From Planctomycetaceae bacterium (GTDB lineage Bacteria; Planctomycetota; Planctomycetia; Planctomycetales; Planctomycetaceae): 64,000 nt of DNA. The notes below the pieces were generated by a model. That model was not told the DNA's origin. It was given only the letters and a program-made list of their open reading frames with translations, and searched no databases. Below, in pieces: positions 43,821-53,259 of the stretch (its first letter is position 1; every line of letters starts with the position of its first letter). The stretch lies in the NCBI GenBank assembly GCA_021732785.1, contig JAKFUG010000005.1:28912-92911 (forward strand), read 5' to 3'. Made by a program: the position numbers and the translations under genes.

Positions 43821-46418
43821 ATGCCCGCTCCTGGAAATTGGCTCCCCCTGGAAGAGGCACGAGCAATCGTCGTTCAACAGGGATTCAAACGCGGAACGGA
43901 CTTCTACGCTTGGAAGGATCGCCCCGCCAATATCCCGTCGAATCCTCGGGATGTCTATGGCTCCGCTTGGCCTGGGATGGCCTATTTCCTGGGCACTGGA
44001 CCTGCTAAGCCAAAGAGATCAGCAGAGCAAACGGAGTTTTTGCCGTTTGAGGAAGCCCGTGCCGTGGCCCGTGAATTGATGCCGCGATACGGGATTGTCA
44101 ATCAGTCCGGCTGGTTTGTCTTCGCCAAGACGTCGGAAAAGCCAGCCAACATTCCCGCCGATCCATACAGCACCTACAGCGGCAAGGGCTGGGTCAGTTG
44201 GCCGGACTGGCTCGGACGCAAAGCGTCACGGGCAAGTGGACGGGAAGAGGTACGTCCTTTCGTCGAAACACGTGACTTTGCCCGGACCCTCGGCCTCAAA
44301 AAATCTGAGGAGTGGTACGCCTGGGCCGCGACGTCGGATCGCCCAGCCGACATCCCCTATTCACCAGATACCCGCTATCGGCATGAGGGGTGGATCGGCT
44401 GGGGTGATTTCCTGGGCTTCCACAGCCGCTGGACGCATCATGGCATCATCAGTTTTCTGAATTCACTGAACCCATGCATTGAGCATCTGACAGAACTCGA
44501 TCTGTATCTGATTCTCTCCCGGAACGGCATGCTTCGAAGGGATGCTCGGCTGCGATGTGCGAAGCTGCTTCGAGGCCTCACACATGTTCGCTCTCCAGAA
44601 GACCTGAAGAAAGCGACGGGACTCTTCACCGCTGAACTACAGGCCGAGCAGGAATCTTTGTCTCCTGACAGTACTGGGGATGCGACGAGAGAAATCTCCC
44701 TGGATGAGTTGGAAACGACGGACGGCTCCTCACTTCGTTCGCTTGATATTCTGGAATCACTGAAAGTGGTGGATCGAGTTGTCGAGTTGAAAATCACCGA
44801 TGATCCGGAAGTGCTCGATTTCATGGTGAACGAGCGTGTCGATGCTTTGTGGCATGAAGCCATGACGTCTGGCGAAGGTGCGGTCGCGTCGGCCTTGCTT
44901 CGGCTGCCAGACGGAGAGTATTCGGGCATGATTCGTAGCCGATTCGTTGCCCAATTCGAGAAGCTGAAATCTCTTCCCGATCCGGATGGCTATCGCATCG
45001 TCGACGCGAAGGGGCAGCCTGTTGAGCTCAACTTGATGCAGCGGTTGACCGCCCATCGCCTCCTGCACCAGGGGCGAGTCGGCAACTGGTCGGGAGTGGG
45101 AGCAGGAAAGACTAGCGCGGCATTGTATGCGGCCGCCGTCATGGATGCCCGCATGACGTTGATTCTCGCGGCGAATTCTACCGTTGGCAGTTGGCGGAAG
45201 ACGATTCGGCGATCGTTTCCTGAAGACTCCACTCATGTTCACGACGGCAAGCCTCTGGAATTCCGGTTCGTGAATGGGGAAAGAAACTTCCTGGTCGTGA
45301 ACTACGAGTCGTTTCAGCAGGCGTGGTCGGCGGATTTCGTGAAGAAAGTGACGGAGCAGGCTCCCATCGACTTCATCGTGTTTGATGAGGTTCAGTTTGC
45401 CCGGCAGCGGCATGAGGCCGAATCGCGGATGTCGGAACGCCGGAAGCAGGTAAACTCGTTGATTGACTCGACGATAGCGGTGAATCCGGACGTTCGCATT
45501 CTCGCAATGTCTGCAACCCCAGTGGTCAACAATCTCCGTGAGGCCGTGAAGCTGCTGGAACTGATGCTCCCTGGCCGGGATTTTTCTCACGTGCCGGTGG
45601 TCGCCAGTACAGCCAATGCCATCAACGTCCATTTCTTGCTCAGGGAGCACGGCATTCGTTACGTGCCGCGATATGAGCAGCAGTTATCGAAAACGCCCGT
45701 CTCGATTGACGGTCAGGAATGGTTCGATCAGTTGTCTGCCCTACGGCCTCGGGACGTTTTGCAATTGGAGCAGACCCTCTTGCAAGCAAAGTTGCGACAC
45801 CTCGGAGACTGGGTCCGTCGGGGCACTTTGATCTACACGCACTACGTCGAGGGCATCGTCGAACCCCTCACCAAGGCCTTGGGCCAACTCGGTCTGAAGT
45901 CCCATCATTTTACGGGAAGCGAACGGGTGAACGTCGAGGAGTTCATCGATGATTTCAATAACGGGCAAGCCGACGTCCTGATTGGTTCTGCCCCAGTGGG
46001 CACTGGCGTCGACGGATTGCAGTTCGTTCTCGACCGGATCGTATTCATCACGCTGCCTTGGTCGAACGCGGAGTACGAACAGATCGTCGGCCGTCTGTGG
46101 CGACAAGGTTCTGCGTTCAGCAAAGTGGATGTCATTATTCCCCAGGTCACTCTTCGCGAAGAACGAGCCGGCCAGTGGTCGTGGGACGACCTGAGGCTCC
46201 GGTGTATCGAGTACAAGCAAACTCTCGCCGATGCCGCCCTCGACGGGATTATTCCGCAAGGGGGGCTTCCGTCTCGGGAAGAAATGCAACGGCGATCACT
46301 GGATGCACTGAAGCTGTGGTCGGAAACCGTCGCTAAAGGACTCCCGCTGACCGCCGCCGATCAATCGCATAACGCTACGTCGCCATCTGGAGGGCCAGCT
46401 CCCAAGCCCGTTCTTTGA
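43821..46418 (+). CDS. SF2/SNF2-type helicase with three N-terminal integrase-type repeats
   Basis: 865 residues. Three ~55-residue repeats (about 8-60, 73-127 and 144-198) each follow LPFEEAR...GW.W.DWLG, the 'integrase repeat' pattern seen in many planctomycete proteins. The helicase core has Walker A GVGAGKT (424-430), DEVQ (522-525) in place of DEAH, SATP (about 563-566) and motif VI QIVGRLWRQG (about 752-761) with the arginine finger. It probably translocates on duplex DNA, using the repeats to dock on DNA or proteins. It follows the basic protein gene by 2 nt and overlaps the DUF932 gene end by 44 nt (convergent). Confidence 0.9.
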   Translation: MPAPGNWLPLEEARAIVVQQGFKRGTDFYAWKDRPANIPSNPRDVYGSAWPGMAYFLGTGPAKPKRSAEQTEFLPFEEARAVARELMPRYGIVNQSGWFVFAKTSEKPANIPADPYSTYSGKGWVSWPDWLGRKASRASGREEVRPFVETRDFARTLGLKKSEEWYAWAATSDRPADIPYSPDTRYRHEGWIGWGDFLGFHSRWTHHGIISFLNSLNPCIEHLTELDLYLILSRNGMLRRDARLRCAKLLRGLTHVRSPEDLKKATGLFTAELQAEQESLSPDSTGDATREISLDELETTDGSSLRSLDILESLKVVDRVVELKITDDPEVLDFMVNERVDALWHEAMTSGEGAVASALLRLPDGEYSGMIRSRFVAQFEKLKSLPDPDGYRIVDAKGQPVELNLMQRLTAHRLLHQGRVGNWSGVGAGKTSAALYAAAVMDARMTLILAANSTVGSWRKTIRRSFPEDSTHVHDGKPLEFRFVNGERNFLVVNYESFQQAWSADFVKKVTEQAPIDFIVFDEVQFARQRHEAESRMSERRKQVNSLIDSTIAVNPDVRILAMSATPVVNNLREAVKLLELMLPGRDFSHVPVVASTANAINVHFLLREHGIRYVPRYEQQLSKTPVSIDGQEWFDQLSALRPRDVLQLEQTLLQAKLRHLGDWVRRGTLIYTHYVEGIVEPLTKALGQLGLKSHHFTGSERVNVEEFIDDFNNGQADVLIGSAPVGTGVDGLQFVLDRIVFITLPWSNAEYEQIVGRLWRQGSAFSKVDVIIPQVTLREERAGQWSWDDLRLRCIEYKQTLADAALDGIIPQGGLPSREEMQRRSLDALKLWSETVAKGLPLTAADQSHNATSPSGGPAPKPVL

Positions 46419-47352
46419 GCCGCGCCCCGGAGCCGAACCAGGCCGATTCCAGCCGATTGCTGGCTCGATCTTGCGGCGTCTTCCCGCGGGTCGACCGGTA
46501 GTGATCGACGTATTCCGTGACCGCATTGAGAGCCGTCCAGGTCGTGTGTCGGATTTCGGGCATGTCGTGACCAATTCCCTGCTCGAACAGCCGCAGGAAT
46601 TCTTCCCGGATGTTCGTCGCCCGCGTTGACGGACCATCCGGGGAATCAGGGTAAACCTGACGGAAATATTCTTCCAACTGACGCGGGCTGGGGAAGTGCC
46701 TGGCCAGTCGGTCGATTTGCTGCTGAACGTCATCGTAGAAACGTGTCGCCAGGCCGAGGACTTCTTGCGCCTGACGGACCTTGCTGGTGAGATCACCCTT
46801 GTGAATGATCGACACGCCCTGACCACGACCGTTTCTCGCCGCGATCGCCAGCGTGTTCGCACAGACCACACGGATCGGCGTGAAATGAACGCGCAGCGAT
46901 GAACTTCCATCGTGGGAATTGCTCAGGAGCAGATATTTCTCGATGATGTCGTCCGAGCCTTTCACTCGAATGTCATCTGGGAGCTTTGCCAACATCCAGA
47001 CGCGTTCCCCTTTTCCGAGTGCCCCAGCGGTGTGATACCGCAGGCTGCCATCCGAAACGACGGCATCGAGAAACCCGAATGCCTGGTAGTTCTGAACCGG
47101 GACGTAGCTGTTCCCGACGACGCCGAGCACATCTCCAGAATCTGACCGCACCACGGCTTTCCGGCTGGGGACCGGCACGTCATCCGTGGTCGTGATCGCC
47201 TTCAATTCGGCCAGGTAGTCCAGCCCAGCCGCTTCTATCGCCTCTCGGGCGGTGGCTGGTTCGTCGAGTCGGGTTCCGAGTCCGTGCCAGGGAAATTCCC
47301 CGGAATACATCATGGCCGTCCGGCCGTTGGTCGTTGCGAGCTCGTGTGCCAT
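46375..47352 (-). CDS. DUF932 (phage/plasmid TIGR03299-like) protein
   Basis: 325 residues starting MAHELATTNGRTAMMYSGEFPWHGLGT (ATG 47352, GAAGGG upstream). That start and the blocks NYQAFGFLDAVV, ERVWMLAKLPDDIRV, FTPIRVVCANTLAIA and HTTWTALNAVTEYVDHYR match the DUF932 family encoded on phages, plasmids and genomic islands, usually with recombination genes. Function unproven; suspected in DNA metabolism. Ends inside the helicase gene's end on the other strand (overlap 46375-46418). Confidence 0.9.
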   Translation of the reverse strand: MAHELATTNGRTAMMYSGEFPWHGLGTRLDEPATAREAIEAAGLDYLAELKAITTTDDVPVPSRKAVVRSDSGDVLGVVGNSYVPVQNYQAFGFLDAVVSDGSLRYHTAGALGKGERVWMLAKLPDDIRVKGSDDIIEKYLLLSNSHDGSSSLRVHFTPIRVVCANTLAIAARNGRGQGVSIIHKGDLTSKVRQAQEVLGLATRFYDDVQQQIDRLARHFPSPRQLEEYFRQVYPDSPDGPSTRATNIREEFLRLFEQGIGHDMPEIRHTTWTALNAVTEYVDHYRSTRGKTPQDRASNRLESAWFGSGARLKERAWELALQMAT

Positions 47353-47714
47353 GTCGTGCCCTTCGGTTGAGGATTTGGATCTCGCTGACGTCTCCTCTAC
47401 CCTTTGAAGGTGACGATTGCTCATGGAAGATGCGCAACCTTAAAAATCGCGAGTGAATCGGCTGTGATTGGGAGTACGAAATTCCATCGAGGCTATTCGC
47501 TTTCTCTCAACGGACTCTGCGCAGTTGTCAGGAGGTGGCTGATGGACAAAGTATCGCCACCGCGGTCGGGCGTGTTGTCAGATTCGAACATATCGGTCCC
47601 TCTCTTCCGGGGTTTGTGAGGTTGGGACTGTGCGAAGGAACTTTGATCGCAAGATGCCGCAGGCTTTCAACGCGGTGGAATGCACTTCCCGATTCCGTAG
47701 CTAAGTTGGCCTCG
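47353..47714. other. Intergenic region upstream of DUF932 gene
   Basis: 362 nt without a supported gene; should contain the DUF932 promoter. Short open frames exist on both strands but none has a ribosome site or a protein-like product. No hairpin of terminator type seen. Confidence 0.4.
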
Positions 47715-48536
47715 TCAGGATTGGGATTGGTCACACACACCACTCAGCAGAACCTCGTAAATGAAGACCCGCAGATCGGCTTCGGCGTGGCCGCGTTGCT
47801 GCTCTTGTAATTCACTCGCGAGGGTATGTTGTGAATCCGTCACGGCCTCGCAGACCTGTCTCTGCGCTGCATCAAGCTCCACAGCGACCTGCCAGGCAGA
47901 CTCGGAGTCGAATTCAGGGAGCGTCAACAGCGCTTGCGCGAAATCGTCAGGACCGAGGGACGGCGTTCGCTGCTGGCCGACATCATAGAGCCGCCGAAAC
48001 AGTTCGTCGAATTCTGAACAACCGTGCTCGAAACCGGCAAGAGCAGGAACTGACGCCTGACTGGCGGCGGCACGAACCGCAGCTTCCAGCGACTGAACAA
48101 TGGATTGCAGCTTTGACATCGTTTCCTGGACTTCCCGTGAGATGGTGGGATCTTCCGGCAGCTCAAGGCATGTCCATCTGCCCAAGGTCGAAAGCGTCGT
48201 CAGGATTGATGCTGGACCGTCTGCCCCTGGCAGGTGACCAAAGCGTTGAAAATCGGGGCGGTCCTGTGGCGAGAATAGCCCAAGGACTTCGACATCGCAC
48301 TGAAACCGTTGAACGGCCACTAGTGTATCGGGGTCATCGAGTCGCCCCTCGTCGTACAACCGACATCGCTCGTGTCGACTGCGACACAGCAACTTGGCCA
48401 GCTGAATCGCGCGGAGACACCCCTCCGTTGTGTCAGGGAAAATGTCGATCGAATCGTGGCTGCCGTAGACTTCGATTACGCGATAGGCGTTGGCCAGTTG
48501 AGTGAAAAGAGAATTCTTGATATCCGCGATGATCAT
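47715..48536 (-). CDS. Protein of unknown function, third gene of coupled operon
   Basis: 273 residues, soluble and helix-rich. Segments: LRAIQLAKLLCRSRHERCRLYDEGRLDD, SREVQETMSKLQSIVQSLEAAVRAAASQ and EFDSESAWQVAVELDAAQRQVCEAV, suggestive of a coiled helical bundle. ATG 48536 overlaps the TGA of the upstream gene by 4 nt, so it is translationally coupled. No family recognised. Confidence 0.6.
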   Translation of the reverse strand: MIIADIKNSLFTQLANAYRVIEVYGSHDSIDIFPDTTEGCLRAIQLAKLLCRSRHERCRLYDEGRLDDPDTLVAVQRFQCDVEVLGLFSPQDRPDFQRFGHLPGADGPASILTTLSTLGRWTCLELPEDPTISREVQETMSKLQSIVQSLEAAVRAAASQASVPALAGFEHGCSEFDELFRRLYDVGQQRTPSLGPDDFAQALLTLPEFDSESAWQVAVELDAAQRQVCEAVTDSQHTLASELQEQQRGHAEADLRVFIYEVLLSGVCDQSQS

Positions 48537-49081
48537 GGGTTGGATTCCGTATGAGGTTCGATCGCTGCGGGATACATGCCATTTCGCCTTTCATGACGGA
48601 AAATTCCCACTGAATTTGGCCAGCGATGGGACGCGATGAACTGACCTTCGATGAAGAGGGCTCCCGTGAAACACAGGGCCCGGTCCAGGTAGCGAGCATG
48701 TTTGTCGCTGACCCAATGCCCGCCACTGATCCATCGAGCGGGACTTCGTCGCACTTTTCGGGGGAATGTCTTGCCGGCCTGTCGGCACCAACGGGCCTGT
48801 TCTTTGCGGAGCATGGCGAAGAACTCCGGGGTCGGTTCAGGACAGGAGACCGTCACGGCGGGGTTGAAGTAATGACATCCCCGCGGTGACCTTTCGAGGG
48901 TGGCGGTGATCCTTTGGCCGACGGCTTCGGACAGATTTTGGAAGTCAACCGGGGAGCGTTGCACGCTGACCTTTAGGGTTTGTGCTGCGACGTCGGTGTC
49001 CAGGACTGCGGTTCGGGTTGTCACGTTCACCTCTGGTGGGGTGCAGGGATTTGTGGTGGCTGCGGCAACGTCATCTCTCAC
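48533..49081 (-). CDS. Protein of unknown function, second gene of coupled operon
   Basis: 182 residues from a GTG at 49081 that overlaps the TGA of the upstream gene (GTGA); its own stop overlaps the start of the next (ATGA). Contains VDFQNLSEAVGQRITATLERSPRGCHYF, CPEPTPEFFAMLRKEQARWCRQAGKTFPRKV and SVGIFRHERRNGMYP. Soluble, basic. No family recognised; the two-sided overlap supports a real gene. Confidence 0.65.
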   Translation of the reverse strand: MRDDVAAATTNPCTPPEVNVTTRTAVLDTDVAAQTLKVSVQRSPVDFQNLSEAVGQRITATLERSPRGCHYFNPAVTVSCPEPTPEFFAMLRKEQARWCRQAGKTFPRKVRRSPARWISGGHWVSDKHARYLDRALCFTGALFIEGQFIASHRWPNSVGIFRHERRNGMYPAAIEPHTESNP

Positions 49082-49365
49082 GGTCCTGCCGGTGGGTCAC
49101 ACGGCACGACTGTCGTTGGTGCCAGTGCAGTGGCCGTTTCCTGTGGCGAGCGGCTGCTCGGATACGGGCGGGCGTCCGACAGGACTTTGGCGACGTACAC
49201 GGCAAACCGCAGGCCGGACAGGTAGGCCTGAGCCTTGGCATGATTGAAGATCGCTTCCGGCACGGGAACGTGCACGATCCGGAATCCGTAGGGAAGACAA
49301 CCGTCCGCCCGCCTCGGGGGTGATAGGGCCTGTGGATTGGCTACAGGGAAATCGATGCTTGACAT
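49078..49365 (-). CDS. Small protein of unknown function, first gene of coupled operon
   Basis: 95 residues starting MSSIDFPVANPQALSPPRR (ATG 49365, AAGGAG about 9 nt upstream). Contains LPYGFRIVHVPVPEAIFNHAKAQAYLSGLRFAVYVAKVL, a compact helical fold. Its stop overlaps the next start by 4 nt. First of three coupled genes (49365 to 47715), with the DUF932 gene further downstream on the same strand. Confidence 0.65.
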   Translation of the reverse strand: MSSIDFPVANPQALSPPRRADGCLPYGFRIVHVPVPEAIFNHAKAQAYLSGLRFAVYVAKVLSDARPYPSSRSPQETATALAPTTVVPCDPPAGP

Positions 49366-49567
49366 GGCAATGACTCCTTCGTTTTCGCGGTCTCAAGTTC
49401 CGGTCGTTTCGACCTTTGCTTCTCACCTGAGAAGTGACTTCTGATTTCTAGTTTCCAGTGGTGTTGCTCTTCCTGCCCTTGGCTTTCTCTATTCCTGATG
49501 CTGTCAATTCACATCATTGATGTGCTTCAACTTCTCTTTCTTTTCCTATTCATTCTCATCCTGGTTT

Positions 49568-49879
49568 TTATTCCTGTTCTTCATTTGCTTCTGCCTCTTG
49601 TTGTTGGGCTTTAGCATCAGAGAGTGGGTGGGCAACGGAGTTGACCACGCTCGCCGAGGCGAGCACCGAGGTGGATTTCGGGGGCATCGTGCCGACCACA
49701 TCGGTTGAATTCGTTTCTTCTGCTTTTACGGTGGAATCGAATGATTCAATCGGTCGGACCAAGAATTTCCAGCCCCAGATATTGCCATCCATCGACCAGG
49801 GATACAGTGCGGCCACGCGACTGTGCCGTCTCAACCGCGAAACACTGCGAAGTTGCTTACGGGTCCGCGTCAGGAGCAT
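49568..49879 (-). CDS. Possible small protein with acidic tail
   Basis: 103 residues: basic start (MLLTRTRKQLRSVSRLRRHSRV), middle (YPWSMDGNIWGWKFLVRPIESF) and an acidic, Gln/Glu-rich end (AKAQQQEAEANEEQE). No ribosome site at ATG 49879, so the start is uncertain. Composition and a strong purine run after the stop are unusual. Confidence 0.4.
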   Translation of the reverse strand: MLLTRTRKQLRSVSRLRRHSRVAALYPWSMDGNIWGWKFLVRPIESFDSTVKAEETNSTDVVGTMPPKSTSVLASASVVNSVAHPLSDAKAQQQEAEANEEQE

Positions 49880-50141
49880 TAGTTGATGAAACGGGTTGTT
49901 GATTCAACCGCTGATCGACTTGAGTAGCCAAGCTTGCATATCCAGGATGTCCGGCCTTTACATGTCTGCCGAACAACTTTCGCCTTTGCTGATGCCGAAA
50001 TCTTGCAAATCGATCATTCGCAAACCGCTGGCTGAGAGCATGTTGGTATGCAATGGAGTCCAGCGCGTGGACCATTCGCGTTGATCGCAACTTCAGCCGT
50101 TCTTGCTTGAGATGCCTCGGGACGGCAGTTAAAATCGCCAC
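49857..50141 (-). CDS. Possible small basic protein
   Basis: 94 residues from GTG 50141, His/Arg-rich (SQRFANDRFARFRHQQRRKLFGRHVKAG), overlapping the next small gene by 23 nt. TAGG about 8 nt upstream of the GTG could be a weak ribosome site. It may bind nucleic acid, but no family was recognised and the reading frame could be chance. Confidence 0.4.
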   Translation of the reverse strand: MAILTAVPRHLKQERLKLRSTRMVHALDSIAYQHALSQRFANDRFARFRHQQRRKLFGRHVKAGHPGYASLATQVDQRLNQQPVSSTNAPDADP

Positions 50142-50247
50142 CGAAATGCCTATCCAGACAGACGGGAACCCGTCTAGACCTCTTTCAGAGCGTCACTGAC
50201 AACGGGTCACTGCGTGATACCAACCAAACGATATTTCAGGAGCCGTC

Positions 50248-51837
50248 GTGAAGGACATCGCCGAGATTGGCAGTACCTACGACCTGGTACCCTACAAGAG
50301 TTTTCCCTTTCCACAGTCGCATCCCGCCCGCCTCTCGGCCATAGCGAAGCTCTTTGGATTGACGCCCCCGGCGGTCCGCACCGCACGCATTCTCGAAATC
50401 GGCTGCGCGAGCGGTGGCAATCTTTTGCCGCTTGCCGAACAGTATCCCGAATCGAGTTGTGTGGGAATCGACCTGTCGTCGCGACAGATTGCCGACGGGA
50501 ATCGACTCCTTGAGTCGGCTCGACTCACGAATGTCGAACTCCTTGCGGCGGATGTGAGAAATGCCTCGTTCGGCCAAAACAAATTCGACTACATCCTCTG
50601 CCACGGCGTCTTCTCGTGGATTCCCGCGGAAGCACGCGCCGCTGTGCTCCAGCTTTGTCAGAACCATCTCTCCCCACATGGCATCGCCTACATCAGTTAC
50701 AACACGTTTCCCGGCTGGCACGATCGTGTGGTGCTCCGCGACGCGATGCGCTTCCGCACACGACGCCATTCTAAACCCGAGGAGCAGATTGCCGAAGCAC
50801 GCAATCTCGTCTCGTTCTTCTCCTCCGCGGTGAATCCCGAGGCGGTCTCCTATGCCTCCATGTGGAAAGCCGAGGCGGAGGCGGTGGCCCGCGCAGATGA
50901 CGCCTACCTGTTTCATGAACATCTGGAAGCCGAGAATCAGCCCTTCTATTTTCACGAGTTCGCCGCGCTGGCCGATGAGTACGGCCTTCAGTACCTGGCG
51001 GAGTCGGATGTCGGTTCCATGAGTCTGGAGAACATCCCCGACGCTTGCGCAAGCATGTTGAAATCGCTCGCTACGACAACCATTGAGATGGAGCAGTATC
51101 TGGATTTCCTCCGTAACCGGGCCTTTCGTCAGACGTTGCTGTGTCGATCCGGATTACCTCGGCGACCATCGGTGTCGGCTGCGGCGCTGGCTGCCCTTCA
51201 TTTGGCGTCGAATGCCGTGCCCGACCGACCGATGAGTGTCGATTCAGGCGAGCCGATGCTCTTTCGGCGCGGGAATTCCACGCTGAGATCGAACGAGACG
51301 GTTGTGAAGGCGGCGATGCAGGTCTTGAAGGAAAGCTGGCCGCAGCCTGTGCCGTTTCGCTGGTTGTGCGCCCGCGCACGGTCGCTGGCAGAGCAGCGAC
51401 CGGTGGCCATCGAATCGGAATGGCTGGCTCCTCCGACTGAGCGGCTGGCGGAAGTGATGTCGCGCTGCATTAACACGGGCGTGATTGATGTTCGAGACGA
51501 GCCGCCCGCATTCACGACCGAAGTACCAACGCATCCGCTCACGACCAATCTGGCCCGCAGTCAAGCTCTTGTCGGGGCCAACGTGACCAATCGGCTGCAT
51601 GAAAATATCGTGCTTGATGATCTTCAGCGTCGATTGCTGCTCTGGCTGGATGGTTCCAACGATGTCCCCGGCGTGGTCGGTCGGCTTCGCGGTGCCATCG
51701 CGAACAAAGAACTGGTAATGGTGACCGCCCCGACCGCTTCAGCCGATCAAGAGACACGGGAGCGGACTGCCGAAGTCATGACGCATCAAGTCCTGCACTC
51801 ACTTGCACAGCAGGCGCTCTTGATCCCGTCACCGTAA
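50248..51837 (+). CDS. SAM-dependent methyltransferase with regulatory domain
   Basis: 529 residues from GTG 50248 (AGGAG upstream). The class I motif ILEIGCASGGNLLPLA (motif I) and VGIDLS (acidic loop II) with FDYILCHGVFSWIP (post-I) show the SAM-binding Rossmann fold (about 45-200). A MethyTransf_Reg-type helical domain (about 210-300, FHEHLEAENQPFYFHEFAALADEYGLQYLAESD) follows, then a C-terminal block with winged-helix-like sequence (RRLLLWLDGSNDVPGVVGRL). Regulatory-domain methyltransferases act on small molecules or peptides; target unknown. Convergent with the fusion gene (stop spacing 21 nt). Confidence 0.88.
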   Translation: MKDIAEIGSTYDLVPYKSFPFPQSHPARLSAIAKLFGLTPPAVRTARILEIGCASGGNLLPLAEQYPESSCVGIDLSSRQIADGNRLLESARLTNVELLAADVRNASFGQNKFDYILCHGVFSWIPAEARAAVLQLCQNHLSPHGIAYISYNTFPGWHDRVVLRDAMRFRTRRHSKPEEQIAEARNLVSFFSSAVNPEAVSYASMWKAEAEAVARADDAYLFHEHLEAENQPFYFHEFAALADEYGLQYLAESDVGSMSLENIPDACASMLKSLATTTIEMEQYLDFLRNRAFRQTLLCRSGLPRRPSVSAAALAALHLASNAVPDRPMSVDSGEPMLFRRGNSTLRSNETVVKAAMQVLKESWPQPVPFRWLCARARSLAEQRPVAIESEWLAPPTERLAEVMSRCINTGVIDVRDEPPAFTTEVPTHPLTTNLARSQALVGANVTNRLHENIVLDDLQRRLLLWLDGSNDVPGVVGRLRGAIANKELVMVTAPTASADQETRERTAEVMTHQVLHSLAQQALLIPSP

Positions 51838-51858
51838 TCCCGCCCACCCGGCCGAGAT

Positions 51859-53259
51859 TCAAGGGGCGACCGGAGGTTCGGTTTCCGGCTTGTCGAAGTT
51901 CAGCGTGAAGTTTTCAAAGCGCGGCATTTCACGGCCGGCATCTTCCCATCCGTACGCATACGACCCGTGATGCCAGAGTCGAATCGTCGAATCGGCCAGA
52001 ATGCGGATGCCACAGCGGCGGACGCGATCGGAGAACGCGTAGTCTTCGGCCAGATACCATTCCCCATCACCGTCCGGGCGGATCGCTGGCTGGAAGAAGG
52101 GAATGGTCGGACTGCCGAAGCGCTCGTTACAGACGGCCAAATTCAACTGCTTCTGAACGGCGAGATAAACCTCGCGGCGGACGTGGAGAAAGCCGGTGGC
52201 AGCATACAGGATTTCATGGACACCGCCCGACGGACCGAACGTCATCGCCGGCGATGTGGGCGCGATGTGGCACGCCAATGCCCGGCGGCCCTTCTGGGAA
52301 TAGATGCCGCAGGTGATCGGCTGATGGTGACAACGAAGGCGATCCACGGCGGAGGGATCGAAGCCGACATCAGCATCGATCCACATCGTTTCCGCGTAGC
52401 CGTCGATCAGCGAGTCCGTCGCCATTTGATTGCGGCCTTGATCGATGGCTGCGTAACCGCCGACGCGGCGAACTGGATACCCTCGCCGTTCGAGTTCGCG
52501 GAGTGCTTCGTCACACTGCGGAACAATCGAGGTTCCGAAGGGAACGAGAATCACACAACGTCGTGGATCATTGGGGTGCATCGCATCCGCCGAAGCACGC
52601 ACCCGCGCGGTCGCTAGATTAGGGTCTTCCTGACGATTCCAGAGCGGCAGGGTTCCTGTCCGCACGTACTCCGGAATCCCGAGGTAATTCATTAGTTCGT
52701 CGCGTCCTCGGCTGGTATCGAGCGCTGACGACGCATCGAAGATCCGAAAGTGATCCGGAAACCGCTGCGAAAGCTGCTCCGATGTCACGAAATACTCTTC
52801 GTAATAACGGCGCAGACCGTCATCGAGCCGTCGCTCGGGATATTGAGGAAACAACCGCGTGTGGAGCGGGCACTGTGTCTCCGCGGCTAACGGCGGGTCG
52901 CACCAGTGATTGACCGGCAGCGAGTAGTTCCGTCGAATCCAACTGTGCATGGCATCGCGAAACTCGCCGTACGGACGCATCAGGCAGACACACTTAGCGG
53001 CCGGTTCTATCTTCAAGAGGGACTCGATGTAGGGGAGATACGACGAACACGCATCGCCAAAGAGGCTTGCCGAAGCGATCGTTCTCCAGCGGTTCATGCG
53101 GTCGGTCAACTGCGACCGATCCGTGCGGACCTGCCAAGGCAGAAGCGGAGGCTGCTGATACGTGAACTCGGTCTGAAACTGTTGATTTAACAGGTTGGCC
53201 AAGGTGGCCAGTCCACATTGCCCAGGGCCAAGCCCAATCACAAGCTGTCGATAGCCCAT
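51859..53259 (-). CDS. Sulfotransferase-glycosyltransferase fusion
   Basis: 466 residues in two domains. Residues 1-230 look like a sulfotransferase: LVIGLGPGQCGLATLANLLNQQF is the 5' PAPS-binding loop (P-loop-like with G-x-x-x-x-T), and CVCLMRPYGEFRDAMHSWIRR holds the 3'-phosphosulfate-binding block (RxPxxxxxSxxR-like). Residues about 235-450 look like a GT-A glycosyltransferase: VPFGTSIVPQCDEALRELERRGYPV, AIDQGRNQMATDSL, MWIDADVGFDPSAV with the DAD metal motif, and SFHYLAEDYAFSDRVRR-like acidic block. Together the two would add and sulfate a sugar. Single-gene fusion not recognised elsewhere; check by structure search. Confidence 0.75.
   Translation of the reverse strand: MGYRQLVIGLGPGQCGLATLANLLNQQFQTEFTYQQPPLLPWQVRTDRSQLTDRMNRWRTIASASLFGDACSSYLPYIESLLKIEPAAKCVCLMRPYGEFRDAMHSWIRRNYSLPVNHWCDPPLAAETQCPLHTRLFPQYPERRLDDGLRRYYEEYFVTSEQLSQRFPDHFRIFDASSALDTSRGRDELMNYLGIPEYVRTGTLPLWNRQEDPNLATARVRASADAMHPNDPRRCVILVPFGTSIVPQCDEALRELERRGYPVRRVGGYAAIDQGRNQMATDSLIDGYAETMWIDADVGFDPSAVDRLRCHHQPITCGIYSQKGRRALACHIAPTSPAMTFGPSGGVHEILYAATGFLHVRREVYLAVQKQLNLAVCNERFGSPTIPFFQPAIRPDGDGEWYLAEDYAFSDRVRRCGIRILADSTIRLWHHGSYAYGWEDAGREMPRFENFTLNFDKPETEPPVAP

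Noticed and set aside
49517..49708. Forward Phe/Ser-rich ORF
   Set aside because: Low-complexity T-rich sequence, complementary to a purine run after a leftward gene; no ribosome site.
50160..50175. AGACGGGAACCCGTCT hairpin as terminator
   Set aside because: Two-base loop and no T-run; too weak to call.
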